Assembly: GCA_031418715.1 (NCBI GenBank)
Contig: JANOJL010000063.1
Span: forward strand, 17,250-81,249
Source: JANMDU01 sp031418715
Lineage (GTDB): Bacteria > Pseudomonadota > Gammaproteobacteria > Burkholderiales > Burkholderiaceae_C
Direction: 5' to 3'
Length of the DNA: 64,000 nt
Shown: in pieces, positions 33,901 to 43,137 of the stretch
Layout of the letters: every line of letters begins with the position of its first letter
Position numbering within the stretch: position 1 is the first letter of the stretch
The notes under the pieces: generated by a model
What the model was told of the DNA's origin: nothing
Database searches by the model: none
The model's input: only the letters and a program-made list of their open reading frames with translations
Translations under genes and position numbers: made by a program

Positions 33901-35193
33901 TCAAGCCGTAAAAAACGCCAGCAACTCGTCTTTCTGCGCATAGGCATCGCGCTCGCCCAGCGCCATCAGCGGCGAAATGAACTCAGGCTCAAACAGCAAA
34001 TAACTCGCCAGCCCCGCGCCCGCGCTACCTTGCTTGCCCGCTTTGCCAGCCAGCGAAGCCAATACCTTGCGCACAGTAGGCGGCAGCGCCTGCGCATGCA
34101 TCAGCGCCAGCTCATCGAGCGATTCACTGGGCTGCAAACTCATCACCTGTACACGCCGATACGGCATCACCGCAGCCACCTCGCGTGGCAACTGATCCAG
34201 CGTGTGATTCATACGCTGCGCCTGCTCCACATCACTTTGCAGCGTGTCATGAAACACGCTCGCAAGCGCATGCCCCAGCACACCGCCCACGCCGGGTGCT
34301 ATTAATTGAGGAGCGTTCCGCGCAGACTCTATAACGGCGGAAGTCTTGTTTTGCTTAAAATTTGCCGCTTCACTTTGATTGCGATGAGCAGAGCTGCCAA
34401 AACTGCTTCTTTGGGGCTGCCCCACACCAATCACAAGCATCTTGTGTGCTCCCAAATGCAGAGCAGGCGAAAGTGGAGAGGTTTGTCGCATCGAGCCATC
34501 GCCAAAAAATTCACTGTGCCCATCCACCCAAAGAGGCTGCGCCGGAAATATCAGCGGAATCGCACTCGAAGCCATCAAATGCTCCATCGTCACGGGCTGA
34601 AACTCCGCGCGTCGTCCGGGGCGATTCCAAGCCTGCTGTTTGTCGTCACGCGCCGTGTGGCAAAAGGTCCAATGCACGCCCGAACTGTAGCTTGAAGCCG
34701 TCACCGCCAGCGCATGCAGTGCCTTGCTGGCCAGCGCTTCGTCAATACCGCGCAGTGAAATCGCTTTGTGCAGCGTGTCAGCCAGTGGCAGGTTATCTAG
34801 CAGTGCGCCGCTTTCGCGGATTTGCCGCGAAAGTTGCCAAGCCGTAGCGATGCGCGAAAGCCGAGTCCAGCTCGGCACTTCGAGCCGATACACCTGCTCG
34901 CTGCGCAACCCTTGCCAAAACAGCGCCAGCGCTTGCAAAGCACCCAAGCCCTCACTGGCGCGTGCAGCCAAAAAGCTCGCGTTCAATGCGCCAGCAGATG
35001 TACCCACCAGCAGTTGAAATGGCAACCGTTGCGCAGGTGCGCCCTGCGGTGAGGCTGCAGCCAATATTTGCGCCAGAGCTTTGAGTGCACCGGCTTGATA
35101 GGCCGTACGCGCGCCGCCGCCCATCAACACGAGCGCTGTGCGCGGCTCGGTGGGGCGAACAAGTCCCGCATGAATCAACGTGGAAAGTGTCAT
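33901..35193 (-). CDS. patatin-like phospholipase
   Basis: The 430-residue protein has the patatin fold: oxyanion loop VLMGGGARTAYQAGAL, nucleophile elbow VGTSAGALNA (GxSxG) and catalytic dyad Asp in FFGDGSMRQTSPLSPAL. Further family segments are MEHLMASSAIPLIFP and MLVIGVG. It is likely a lipid acyl hydrolase acting at the membrane. Residues about 277-299 (around TSAVIESARNAPQLIAPG) come from a copy of the dispersed element and sit after the catalytic region, so activity should be kept. It is divergent from the MFS gene with only 30 bases between the starts. Confidence 0.9.
   Translation of the reverse strand: MTLSTLIHAGLVRPTEPRTALVLMGGGARTAYQAGALKALAQILAAASPQGAPAQRLPFQLLVGTSAGALNASFLAARASEGLGALQALALFWQGLRSEQVYRLEVPSWTRLSRIATAWQLSRQIRESGALLDNLPLADTLHKAISLRGIDEALASKALHALAVTASSYSSGVHWTFCHTARDDKQQAWNRPGRRAEFQPVTMEHLMASSAIPLIFPAQPLWVDGHSEFFGDGSMRQTSPLSPALHLGAHKMLVIGVGQPQRSSFGSSAHRNQSEAANFKQNKTSAVIESARNAPQLIAPGVGGVLGHALASVFHDTLQSDVEQAQRMNHTLDQLPREVAAVMPYRRVQVMSLQPSESLDELALMHAQALPPTVRKVLASLAGKAGKQGSAGAGLASYLLFEPEFISPLMALGERDAYAQKDELLAFFTA
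34297..34363 (+). repeat. dispersed element, copy 10 (inside patatin gene, in frame)
   Basis: TGCTATTAATTGAGGAGC, then GTTCCGCGCA, then GACTCTATAACGGCGGAAG and a GCTTAAAATT tail. The gene reads the opposite strand as TSAVIESARNAPQLIAP. Confidence 0.88.
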
Positions 35194-35223
35194 TGGGTTA
35201 AAGTCCTCATGGAAAGAATTTAC

Positions 35224-36516
35224 ATGACAATCGCGCCCAACTCAACTGCCTCAACCCCCGCTTCACTGTCTCCTCGCCGAGAATTTTGGCTGCTGCTCAC
35301 GCTGGCTGGCATCCAGTTCACCCACATCCTTGATTTCATGATCATGATGCCTTTGGGCCCGCAATTCCGTCAGATTTTTAACATCAGCGATGCACAGTTT
35401 GGTGTGCTGGTGTCGGCTTACACGTTTGCGGCTGGCGCTTCTGGTTTGTTGGCAGCGTTTTATGTCGATCGCTTTGGTCGCAAGAAATTGCTGCTGGTGT
35501 TGTATGTGCTGTTTGCGCTGGCAACCATGGCCTGCGGCTTGGCTGCCAGCTATGAGCAATTGATGGCGGCGCGGATTGCAGCGGGCATTTTTGGCGGCGT
35601 GTTGTCTGCGCTGGCGCAAACCATCGTAGGCGATGTGATTCCAGGGGAGCGGCGTGGGCGAGCGATGGGCATTGTGATGTCGTCTTTCTCAATTTCTACC
35701 GTGGCAGGTGTGCCGCTGGGGCTGTATTTAGCGGCGCATTTCAGTTGGCATGTGCCTTTCTTTGCGATTGCGGGTTTTAGCGGCTTTCTGGCGATCTTGG
35801 CTTGGCAAACCCTGCCGCCGCTGCGCGATCATTTGAAAGCCGCGCGGAAAATATCGCCGTTAGCCAATTTGATCAGCACCTTGCGAGACCGGGATCATCA
35901 AAAGGCGCTGCTGTTCACCTTTCTGATGATGTTTGTGGGCTTCGTGGTGATCCCCTACATCACGATGTACACCACATCAAATGGCGGTTTATCGACCCAG
36001 CAAATCCCTATCATTTATCTCTTTGGAGGCATCGCCACACTGCTCACCGCCCGCTGGATTGGCCGCGCTACTGATGCGCGCGGGAAAGTACCGGTGTTTC
36101 GTGCGCTGGCTTTGATCACGATCATCCCTGTGGTTGGCATGACGGTGAGTGCGCCTCTGGGGTTGTACGGCATTACCGCAATCAGTACGCTGTTTTTTGT
36201 CTTCATGAGCGGCCGCATGATCCCCGGCATGGCCATCGTCACCTCGGCTTGCAATCCGCCTCAGCGCGGTACCTTCATGGCGCTCAATTCTGCGGCGCAA
36301 TCGCTGGGTATGAGCGCAGCGGCTTTCCTCGGCGGCATGATCATCAGCCGCGATACGCAAGGCTTGGTGCTCCACTATTGGGGCAATGCGCTGGTGGGCG
36401 TGGCGGCATCGCTGGCGACTTGGTGGCTGGTGGACAAATTACGGCTGGATTGGAGCGCAAAGACGGTGACAACTTCCTCAAATGCCCCTCAAACGCCTTC
36501 TGGTCTCAACTCATAA
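35224..36516 (+). CDS. MFS transporter (DHA1-like)
   Basis: 430 residues from the ATG at 35224 (MTIAPNSTAS). The ATG at 35209 is an alternative. Twelve hydrophobic segments. Motifs are LDFMIMMPLGPQF in helix 1, YVDRFGRKKLLL after helix 2 (MFS motif A) and IPGERRGRAMGIVMSSFSISTVAGVPLG around helices 4-5 (core GRAMGIVMSSF), typical of drug/H+ antiporters. It is probably an efflux pump, substrate unknown. It is divergent from the patatin gene, and any promoter must lie inside or very near that gene's 5' end. Confidence 0.9.
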   Translation: MTIAPNSTASTPASLSPRREFWLLLTLAGIQFTHILDFMIMMPLGPQFRQIFNISDAQFGVLVSAYTFAAGASGLLAAFYVDRFGRKKLLLVLYVLFALATMACGLAASYEQLMAARIAAGIFGGVLSALAQTIVGDVIPGERRGRAMGIVMSSFSISTVAGVPLGLYLAAHFSWHVPFFAIAGFSGFLAILAWQTLPPLRDHLKAARKISPLANLISTLRDRDHQKALLFTFLMMFVGFVVIPYITMYTTSNGGLSTQQIPIIYLFGGIATLLTARWIGRATDARGKVPVFRALALITIIPVVGMTVSAPLGLYGITAISTLFFVFMSGRMIPGMAIVTSACNPPQRGTFMALNSAAQSLGMSAAAFLGGMIISRDTQGLVLHYWGNALVGVAASLATWWLVDKLRLDWSAKTVTTSSNAPQTPSGLNS

Positions 36517-36731
36517 AAAATAAATATCCTTCTCAATCAATGGCTTACGTCTTTATTTTCTGATCTCACAAGAAAAGCCACACAAATTTGACAGTTTTGT
36601 TGCAATGCAAGATTGCGCGGGCAAGAAATTGGGAGCATGATGAATTCAAGTTCTGGATTTTTGGAGGTTGCCAACGGAACAGTCAGTCTGTTGGCAGCTA
36701 TTGTGAAAGCGAGAGCACAAGGAGGCTACTC

Positions 36732-37067
36732 ATGAACTTGACGATCAGTGGACACCATCTCGAGGTCACGCCCGCACTGCGGTCGTACGTCACCAGCAAA
36801 ATTGACCGAATATCGCGTCATTTTGACCAAGTGGTGGATATCAAAGTCCTACTCACAGTGGAAAAACAAAAAGAAAAAGAACGACGACAGCGCGCCGAAT
36901 GCAGTATCCACGTCAAAGGGGAAGATCTATTTGCTGAAAGCGCCCACTCTGATTTGTATGCTGCCGTTGACGAATTGGTTGACAAGCTAGATCGCCAAGT
37001 GGGGCGCTACAAAACCAAACGCCAAGACCACCACGCTGGTGAATCCGTCAAACGTTACGTCCAATAA
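36732..37067 (+). CDS. hpf: ribosome hibernation promoting factor (HPF/RaiA family)
   Basis: 111 residues from the ATG at 36732, fixed by the strong AAGGAGG site 6 bases upstream. The S30AE fold is seen in MNLTISGHHLEVTPALRSYV, RISRHFDQVVDIKVLL, and the basic KEKERRQRAECSIHVKGEDLF segment (core RRQRAECSIHV). It is the short type and dimerises or silences 70S ribosomes in stationary phase. rpoN, often just upstream, is absent here; the 215-bp stretch 36517-36731 shows a TTGACA at 36588 but no clear gene. A terminator follows. Confidence 0.93.
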   Translation: MNLTISGHHLEVTPALRSYVTSKIDRISRHFDQVVDIKVLLTVEKQKEKERRQRAECSIHVKGEDLFAESAHSDLYAAVDELVDKLDRQVGRYKTKRQDHHAGESVKRYVQ

Positions 37068-37090
37068 GGAAAACGCTCAGTTAACCCAAG

Positions 37091-37118
37091 CCGCTTGCAC
37101 ACCGCAGGCGGTTTTTTT
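37091..37118 (+). terminator. rho-independent terminator of hpf
   Basis: CCGCTTGC pairs with GCAGGCGG (one G-T pair), followed by seven T. Confidence 0.88.
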
Positions 37119-37245
37119 AAGCACTCACAAAACAGCGCTCTTCGTTTGTGACATCCTCATGTCCTTTTGTCGGAAAACGTACATTTCCTAGGGTTTACGC
37201 GATCAGGGGGTGCATAATGCGCATCCCGACGCTGTAAAAAGCGCG

Positions 37246-37259
37246 TTACAAATTTGTAA
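37246..37259. promoter_or_regulatory. perfect 14-bp palindrome at the ptsN start
   Basis: TTACAAATTTGTAA ends 3 bases before the ptsN ATG and sits where a ribosome binding site is expected. No other Shine-Dalgarno sequence is visible. It may be an operator or a translational control site. Function unknown. Confidence 0.45.
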
Positions 37260-37262
37260 TCC

Positions 37263-37745
37263 ATGAACCGTCTTGCTGCGATATTGCCAGCCAACCAAGT
37301 GTTGGCAAGTGTGGATGCCACGAGCAAAAAGCGTGCTTTTGAAGAAGCCGGTTTGCTGTTTGAGAATCTCCACAATCTCTCCCGTGCCCTCGTGACGGAC
37401 AGTCTCTTTGCGCGCGAGCGCTTGGGCTCCACCGGTTTGGGGCATGGTGTAGCCATTCCGCATGGCCGCATCAAAGGGCTGAAAGCGCCTATGGCTGCGA
37501 TGTTTTCGCTCTCTAGCCCGATCGGCTTTGATGCGCCCGATGAGCAGCCTGTGAGCCTGCTCATTTTCTTGCTCGTGCCAGAAGCTGCCACGCAAAAGCA
37601 CCTGGAAATTCTCTCCGAAATTGCTGAAATGCTTAGCGATGTTGCACTGCGCGAGCGCTTGAAGACGGCTTCCGATGCACAAGCCTTGCACGGCCTGATC
37701 GCCCAATGGCGCTCAGCTGTGACCCCGATGCCGCTGGCGGCGTAA
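37263..37745 (+). CDS. ptsN: nitrogen PTS EIIA component PtsN
   Basis: The 160-residue EIIA(Ntr) protein has the phosphorylated His in GLGHGVAIPHGRIKG. The fold segments FARERLGSTG and PVSLLIFLLVPEAATQKHLEILSEIAEML (core LIFLLVPEAATQKHL) are also present. It receives phosphate from NPr and regulates K+ and nitrogen metabolism rather than sugar uptake. hprK follows 22 bases downstream, the common betaproteobacterial pairing, giving kinase control of the same PTS chain. A palindrome precedes the ATG. Confidence 0.94.
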   Translation: MNRLAAILPANQVLASVDATSKKRAFEEAGLLFENLHNLSRALVTDSLFARERLGSTGLGHGVAIPHGRIKGLKAPMAAMFSLSSPIGFDAPDEQPVSLLIFLLVPEAATQKHLEILSEIAEMLSDVALRERLKTASDAQALHGLIAQWRSAVTPMPLAA

Positions 37746-37767
37746 CTCTTTGTAGCTTTTAAAATCC

Positions 37768-38727
37768 ATGAAGCCTTCGGTCATCAGCGCCGATGTCTTG
37801 TTTGAAGACCACCGTGAGCGCCTGAAATGGGCTTGGGTGGCTGGGCTGGGTGCCTCAGAACGCCGGTTTGACGAAGTCGCCGTGCGCGCTGCCCGCTCTG
37901 GAGCGGATTTGGTGGGCTACCTCAATTACATCCATCCCTACCGTGTGCAGGTGCTCGGTGAGCGCGAAGTGGCCTATCTCACGCCATCCGAAGACCACAC
38001 CGTAGAAGACTGCGCCCGCCGCATTGCCCGTATCGTCACGCTCGAGCCGCCAGTGATTATCATCGGCGATGGTTTGGAAGCGCCAGAGACGCTGATGCAG
38101 CTTTGTGAGCGTGCGCAGATCCCGGCTTTCCAAACGCCGGAATCCGCCGCTTTCGTGATCGATGTCTTACGGGCTTATCTCTCGCGGCATTTTGCCGATC
38201 GCACCAACATGCACGGCGTGTTCATGGACATTTTGGGCCTGGGTGTGTTGATCACCGGGGAATCTGGCTTGGGCAAGAGTGAGTTGGCGCTGGAATTGAT
38301 CTCGCGTGGTAATGGCTTGGTAGCCGATGACGCGGTGGATTTGTTTCGCACGAATCAAACCAACATCGAGGGCCGTTGCCCTGATTTGCTGCAAAACCTG
38401 CTGGAGCTGCGCGGCATTGGTTTGCTTGATATCCGCGCGATTTTTGGTGAAACAGCGGTGCGCAGGCGCATGCGTCTGAAGCTGATCGTGCATTTGGTAC
38501 GCCGCGCGACGATGGAAAAAGAATACGAGCGCATTCCTTATGAGCCGCTAACGCAAAATGTTTTGGATATTCCGATCCGCAAAGTGGTGATTCAGGTCGA
38601 GGCTGGGCGCAATATGGCGGTGTTGGTGGAAGCGGCTGTGCGCAACACGATTTTGCAACTACGGGGCATCAACACGTTCGACGAATTCGTCGAACGTCAG
38701 CGCCAAGCTATGGACAAAGAAATTTAA
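37768..38727 (+). CDS. hprK: HPr kinase/phosphorylase
   Basis: The 319-residue protein has the P-loop ITGESGLGKSELALELI and the HprK signature LELRGIGLLDIRAIFGE. An N-terminal domain spans about residues 1-130. It phosphorylates HPr on serine and reverses the reaction, linking PTS state to metabolism. It is coupled with ptsN upstream. A copy of the dispersed element begins right after its stop, followed by a terminator shared with the convergent mscL. Confidence 0.95.
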   Translation: MKPSVISADVLFEDHRERLKWAWVAGLGASERRFDEVAVRAARSGADLVGYLNYIHPYRVQVLGEREVAYLTPSEDHTVEDCARRIARIVTLEPPVIIIGDGLEAPETLMQLCERAQIPAFQTPESAAFVIDVLRAYLSRHFADRTNMHGVFMDILGLGVLITGESGLGKSELALELISRGNGLVADDAVDLFRTNQTNIEGRCPDLLQNLLELRGIGLLDIRAIFGETAVRRRMRLKLIVHLVRRATMEKEYERIPYEPLTQNVLDIPIRKVVIQVEAGRNMAVLVEAAVRNTILQLRGINTFDEFVERQRQAMDKEI

Positions 38728-38788
38728 GTGTTTTAGATGGTATCCCATTATAGAACGTGCGTAGTTTGCTATCTATTTCGTAGTGAAT
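38728..38788 (-). repeat. dispersed element, copy 11 (intergenic)
   Basis: On the minus strand it reads ACTACGAAATAGATAGCA, then AACTACGCA, then TTCTATAATGGGATACC. It directly follows the hprK stop. Confidence 0.8.
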
Positions 38789-38808
38789 AATCAGAATTTC
38801 AGACAAGA

Positions 38809-38835
38809 AAAAAAGCGCCTCAAAGGCGCTTTTTT
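38809..38835. terminator. bidirectional terminator between hprK and mscL
   Basis: AAAAAAGCGCCT, loop CAA, AGGCGCTTTTTT. It serves both convergent genes. Confidence 0.9.
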
Positions 38836-38852
38836 CATGAACTGGAAACCGC

Positions 38853-39287
38853 TTATTTTTTCAGCGAATCGCGGATTTCGCGCAGCAAAATCACGTCTTC
38901 AGCTGGAGCTGGAGCTGCAGGCGCAGCCACTGGCTCATCTTTCTTCAGTTTGTTGATCATCTTGACCATTTGGAAAATGATGAAAGCCAAGATGATGAAG
39001 TTGATTGCGATGGTGATGAAGTTACCGTAAGCCAGCAAGTTCGCGCCTGCTTTGGTGAGCGATTCATAGGTTTGCGCCCCTTCCACAGTCTTGCTGGGCG
39101 GCGACAAGACGATGAACATCTCCGTGAAGCTCAAATTGCCAAAAATCTTACCTACGATGGGCATGATAATGTCTTTGACCAGCGAATCAACAATTTTGCC
39201 GAAGGCTGCGCCGATGATCACACCCACTGCCAAATCCATCACATTGCCTTTGACAGCGAAATCTCTAAACTCTTGCATCATTCCCAT
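38853..39287 (-). CDS. mscL: large-conductance mechanosensitive channel MscL
   Basis: The 144-residue protein starts MGMMQEFRDFAVKGNVMDLAVGV, with AGGAG 8 bases before the ATG. TM1 holds the MscL pore signature VIIGAAFGKIVDSLVKDIIMP (core GAAFGKIVDSLV), and TM2 is FITIAINFIILAFIIFQMV. The tail has an Ala/Pro-rich linker and the C-terminal helix ILLREIRDSLKK. It opens at high membrane tension to release osmolytes. It is a single gene, convergent with hprK. Confidence 0.97.
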   Translation of the reverse strand: MGMMQEFRDFAVKGNVMDLAVGVIIGAAFGKIVDSLVKDIIMPIVGKIFGNLSFTEMFIVLSPPSKTVEGAQTYESLTKAGANLLAYGNFITIAINFIILAFIIFQMVKMINKLKKDEPVAAPAAPAPAEDVILLREIRDSLKK

Positions 39288-39458
39288 GATTCATACTCCT
39301 AATAGTTGATTTTTTGCCGGCACATGCCGACTGAATATTGACTGCCAAAGCATGGCTTTGAAGGCAGCCAGGCCCAGTATGCCCCAAAACAACCCTTGTC
39401 AAAGACGCGGCAGAATACAAACAGAAGTCTGCTCTGAGTGGCAAGATAGCCCCAGAAC

Positions 39459-39488
39459 TTGAAAATACCTTGTCCGCTCCGCTACAAT
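39459..39488 (+). promoter_or_regulatory. probable sigma-70 promoter of petABC
   Basis: TTGAAA (39459-39464), 18-base spacer, TACAAT (39483-39488), 41 bases before the petA ATG. Confidence 0.6.
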
Positions 39489-39529
39489 CATGAGTTGCCC
39501 CTAAACACACCTGAAAATAGAGGAAATCC

Positions 39530-40123
39530 ATGAGTCAAGTGGACCAATCCAAGCGCACTTGGGTGATCACATCCGCATGTGCTGGCGCAGTAGGCGTAGG
39601 CGCTGTTGCCGTTCCGTTCGTTAGCACTTTCTCCCCTTCAGAGAAGGCCAAAGCTGCGGGTGCAGCCGTCGAGGTGGACATTTCCGCCTTGAAGCCAGGT
39701 GAGAAACTCACTGTGGAATGGCGCGGCAAGCCCGTCTGGATCTTGCGCCGCACGCCGGAGCAAATCGCCTCGCTGGCCAAAACGGAAGCCAGCTTGGCTG
39801 ATCCAAAGTCCGAGCGCAAAGCCGACGAGACCACTCCCATGGCTGAGACGCGCAACCAAAATCGCTCGATCAAGCCAGAAATCTTTGTGGCTGTCGGCAT
39901 TTGTTCGCATCTGGGATGCTCGCCTTCCGATAAATTTGAGGCTGTGGCGCAATCCTACGATGCCAATTGGCAGGGTGGCTTTATTTGCCCCTGCCACGGT
40001 TCAACCTTCGATCTTGCAGGACGTGTCTACAAAAACAAGCCTGCGCCAGACAATCTTGAAGTCCCCCCGCACATGTACCTCAGCGACACGAAGTTGCTGA
40101 TCGGTGAATCCAAACAAGCCTGA
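39530..40123 (+). CDS. petA: ubiquinol-cytochrome c reductase iron-sulfur subunit (Rieske)
   Basis: The 197-residue subunit of the bc1 complex has a short cytoplasmic N-terminus and a Tat-like transmembrane anchor (RTWVITSACAGAVGVGAVAVPF, core SACAGAVGVGAVAV). The Rieske cluster motifs are CSHLGCS and CPCHGS. It moves electrons from ubiquinol to cytochrome c1. It is first in petABC, with petB 11 bases downstream. Confidence 0.96.
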   Translation: MSQVDQSKRTWVITSACAGAVGVGAVAVPFVSTFSPSEKAKAAGAAVEVDISALKPGEKLTVEWRGKPVWILRRTPEQIASLAKTEASLADPKSERKADETTPMAETRNQNRSIKPEIFVAVGICSHLGCSPSDKFEAVAQSYDANWQGGFICPCHGSTFDLAGRVYKNKPAPDNLEVPPHMYLSDTKLLIGESKQA

Positions 40124-40134
40124 GGCAAATCAAC

Positions 40135-41637
40135 ATGGCTGAAATGAAAGACATCTCCCCCAACGCAGCAGTGGGCGAAAAACTACTGAACTGGGTTGAC
40201 AACCGCTTTCCAGCTTCCAAGCTGTACAAAGAGCATTTATCTGAGTACTACGCGCCCAAGAACTTCAATTTCTGGTATTTCTTCGGTGCTTTGGCGCTGC
40301 TGGTTTTAGTGATCCAGATCGTCACGGGCATTTTCCTCACGATGCATTACAAGCCTGATGCGAATCTGGCTTTCGCCTCGGTGGAATACATCATGCGCGA
40401 TGTGCCCTGGGGCTGGCTGGTGCGCTACATGCACTCCACAGGTGCTTCTGCATTCTTCGTGGTGGTTTATCTGCACATGTTCCGTGGCCTAATTTACGGG
40501 TCGTATCGCAAGCCGCGTGAGTTGATTTGGCTCTTTGGTTGCGGCATCTTTTTGTGCCTGATGGCCGAAGCCTTCATGGGCTATTTGTTGCCTTGGGGCC
40601 AGATGAGCTACTGGGGCGCTCAGGTGATCGTGAATCTGTTTGCCGCCGTGCCTTTCATTGGCCCGGATCTGGCTTTGCTGATTCGCGGCGATTATGTGGT
40701 CGGAGATGCCACATTGAACCGCTTCTTTGCTTTGCACGTGATCGCCGTCCCCTTGGTGTTGCTAGGCTTGGTCGCTGCGCACATCATTGCGTTGCACGAA
40801 GTCGGCTCGAACAATCCCGATGGCGTAGAAATTAAAAAGCACAAAGATCCGAAAACGGGCATCCCGCTAGACGGCATTCCTTTCCATCCTTACTACACCG
40901 TCCACGACATTCTGGGTGTGAGCGTATTCCTGATGGTGTTCTCTGCTATCGTGTTCTTCGCACCAGAATTGGGTGGCTACTTTTTGGAGTTCAACAACTT
41001 CATCCCTGCTGATCCCTTGAAGACACCTGCTCACATTGCGCCCGTCTGGTATTTCACGCCCTTCTATTCGATGCTGCGTGCAACCACCGATGAAATGATG
41101 ATCGTGCTCGCTGCGATGGTGTTGATCGCTGCCTTGCTGGTTGTCAGTAAAAGCAAGATGCATGGCTTGCTCAAGCTTGTCGTTCTCGGCGCTGCTGGCG
41201 TGGTGTTTTTGTTGTTTGGCGGTCTTGGCAACTTGCTTGGGATGGTTGGCATCAAGTTTGGCACACTGCATCCGTTGATTGCACCTTTCATCGTGGGCTT
41301 TGAGGCGAAATTCTGGGGTGTGGTTGTGATGGGTGCATCCACCATTATTTTGTTCTTCCTGCCTTGGCTGGATCACAGCCCTGTCAAATCCATTCGCTAT
41401 CGCCCAGATTGGCACAAATGGGTTTATGGCATTTTCATCTTCAATTTCTTCATCCTCGGCTACTTAGGCATCAAAGCGCCGGGCGTGTGGGGAACTGTGG
41501 CTGGTCAAGATATCGCGCAACGCGTCGCGCAATTGGGTACCTTATTGTATTTTGGTTTCTTCCTGCTGATGCCGATTTGGAGTCGTATCGGCGAGTTCAA
41601 GCAAGAGCCTGATCGTGTTTTGTTTACAGCGCATTGA
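40135..41637 (+). CDS. petB: cytochrome b of the bc1 complex
   Basis: 500 residues. Eight or more transmembrane helices carry the heme-ligand histidines in MHSTGASAFFVVVYLHMFRG and HVIAVPLVLLGLVAAHI. The quinone-site segment is WGYxx-like LLPWGQMSYWGAQV, and the PEWY-like region is seen as APVWYFTPFYSMLR. It oxidises ubiquinol at the Qo site and reduces it at Qi. It is longer than typical because of an extra C-terminal helical stretch (LDHSPVKSIRYRPDW onward), usual for betaproteobacterial PetB. Confidence 0.96.
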   Translation: MAEMKDISPNAAVGEKLLNWVDNRFPASKLYKEHLSEYYAPKNFNFWYFFGALALLVLVIQIVTGIFLTMHYKPDANLAFASVEYIMRDVPWGWLVRYMHSTGASAFFVVVYLHMFRGLIYGSYRKPRELIWLFGCGIFLCLMAEAFMGYLLPWGQMSYWGAQVIVNLFAAVPFIGPDLALLIRGDYVVGDATLNRFFALHVIAVPLVLLGLVAAHIIALHEVGSNNPDGVEIKKHKDPKTGIPLDGIPFHPYYTVHDILGVSVFLMVFSAIVFFAPELGGYFLEFNNFIPADPLKTPAHIAPVWYFTPFYSMLRATTDEMMIVLAAMVLIAALLVVSKSKMHGLLKLVVLGAAGVVFLLFGGLGNLLGMVGIKFGTLHPLIAPFIVGFEAKFWGVVVMGASTIILFFLPWLDHSPVKSIRYRPDWHKWVYGIFIFNFFILGYLGIKAPGVWGTVAGQDIAQRVAQLGTLLYFGFFLLMPIWSRIGEFKQEPDRVLFTAH

Positions 41638-41653
41638 AGCTGGAGACACCGTT

Positions 41654-42409
41654 ATGAAAAAAATCATCCTCTCTTTATTGGCTACCCTGTCATTCAGTTG
41701 CGCGTTTGCTGCAGGCGATGGCATTGCTTGGGAAAAAGCCAATCCTAAAACCAATGACATGGCTGCTCTGCAAAACGGCGCGAAGCTGTTTGTCAACTAT
41801 TGCCTCAGCTGCCACAGTGCTGCATATATGCGCTACAACCGCCTGAAGGATATAGGCCTGACTGAGCAGCAGATCAAAGACAACCTTTTGTTTGCTACAG
41901 ACAAAGTGGGCGAGACGATGAAGGCATCGATTGATCCCAAGCAAGCCAAAGAATGGTTTGGCGGTGTGCCTCCCGACCTGACTGTGATTGCACGGTCTCG
42001 CGCCGATGTGAGTAAAGGCCCGGGTGCAGATTATCTTTACACCTTGCTACGCACCTACTATCGCGATGATTCTAAAACCACTGGTTGGAACAACAAAGCT
42101 TATCCAAACATAGGCATGCCCAACCCTCTTTGGCAGCTGCAAGGCGAGCGTGAACCGCAATACATCACAGCCAAAGTGCATGGCGTCGACACGCAAGTGC
42201 TCTCTGGTTGGAAACAAATCAAACCCGGTCAGCTTACGCCCCTGCAATACGACCAAGCCGTTAACGATTTGGTCAGCTATCTCCAATGGATGGGCGAGCC
42301 CGCACAAAACCAACGCGTGCGCATCGGTGTGTGGGTTCTGATTCTTCTGAGCTTCTTCACTATCATCGCTTGGCGTCTCAACGCCTCGTTCTGGAAAGAC
42401 ATCAAGTAA
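41654..42409 (+). CDS. petC: cytochrome c1
   Basis: 251 residues from the ATG at 41654, just after the petB stop. The signal peptide is MKKIILSLLATLSFSCAFA, the heme-c motif CLSCH is at about residue 51, and the distal Met region is PNIGMPNPLW. A C-terminal membrane anchor (RIGVWVLILLSFFTIIAWRL, core VLILLSFFTIIAW) follows. It passes electrons from the Rieske protein to soluble cytochrome c. It is last in petABC, and sspA follows after 94 bases. Confidence 0.95.
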   Translation: MKKIILSLLATLSFSCAFAAGDGIAWEKANPKTNDMAALQNGAKLFVNYCLSCHSAAYMRYNRLKDIGLTEQQIKDNLLFATDKVGETMKASIDPKQAKEWFGGVPPDLTVIARSRADVSKGPGADYLYTLLRTYYRDDSKTTGWNNKAYPNIGMPNPLWQLQGEREPQYITAKVHGVDTQVLSGWKQIKPGQLTPLQYDQAVNDLVSYLQWMGEPAQNQRVRIGVWVLILLSFFTIIAWRLNASFWKDIK

Positions 42410-42503
42410 ATTCTTTGATGCTGTTGCTGGCGCAGCAGCATCGCCACCGGAGTGAGGCGCTTGTCGCGTTCTCACTCCTTTTGATTTTTAGGAGCTCACC
42501 GCC

Positions 42504-43115
42504 ATGATGGTGCTTTACTCGGGTACAACCTGCCCCTTCTCCCACCGCAGCCGTTTCGTGTTGTTTGAAAAAGGTATGGATTTTGAAATCCGTGATGTGG
42601 ACTTGTACAACAAGCCTGAAGACATCAATGTGATGAATCCCTACGGTCAAGTGCCGATTTTGGTCGAGCGCGATTTAATTTTGTATGAATCCAACATCAT
42701 CAACGAATACATCGACGAGCGCTTTCCGCATCCTCAGTTGATGCCCGGCGACCCAGTTGATCGCGCTCGTGTTCGCCTGTTCTTGCTCAACTTTGAAAAA
42801 GAGCTGTTCACCAACGTCTCCGTCCTTGAAAACCGTGCCTTGAAAGGCAATGACAAGGTGCTGGAGAAAGCCCGCAACCATATTCGTGACAAACTCACGC
42901 AAATGGCACCTGTCTTTCTGAAAAACAAATTCATCATGGGTGACAACTTCTCCATGCTGGATGTGGCTCTGGCGCCGTTGTTGTGGCGCTTGGACTTCTA
43001 CGGCATTGAACTGTCGAAGAATGCTGCTCCGTTGCTAAAATATGCGGAGCGCATTTTTTCGCGCCCAGCTTATATCGAAGCGCTCACACCCTCTGAAAAA
43101 GTGATGCGCAAGTAA
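42504..43115 (+). CDS. sspA: stringent starvation protein A (SspA, GST-like)
   Basis: The 203-residue protein has a thioredoxin-like N-terminal domain (MMVLYSGTTCPFSHRSRFVL, NPYGQVPILVERDLILYESNII split as NPYGQVPILV) and an all-helical GST C-terminal domain. SspA binds RNA polymerase in starvation rather than acting as a transferase. The position after petABC and before sspB is the conserved order. It is followed by its own terminator, so sspB may also have a separate promoter. Confidence 0.93.
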   Translation: MMVLYSGTTCPFSHRSRFVLFEKGMDFEIRDVDLYNKPEDINVMNPYGQVPILVERDLILYESNIINEYIDERFPHPQLMPGDPVDRARVRLFLLNFEKELFTNVSVLENRALKGNDKVLEKARNHIRDKLTQMAPVFLKNKFIMGDNFSMLDVALAPLLWRLDFYGIELSKNAAPLLKYAERIFSRPAYIEALTPSEKVMRK

Positions 43116-43137
43116 ATCTTGTGACACTTCTCCTGCC

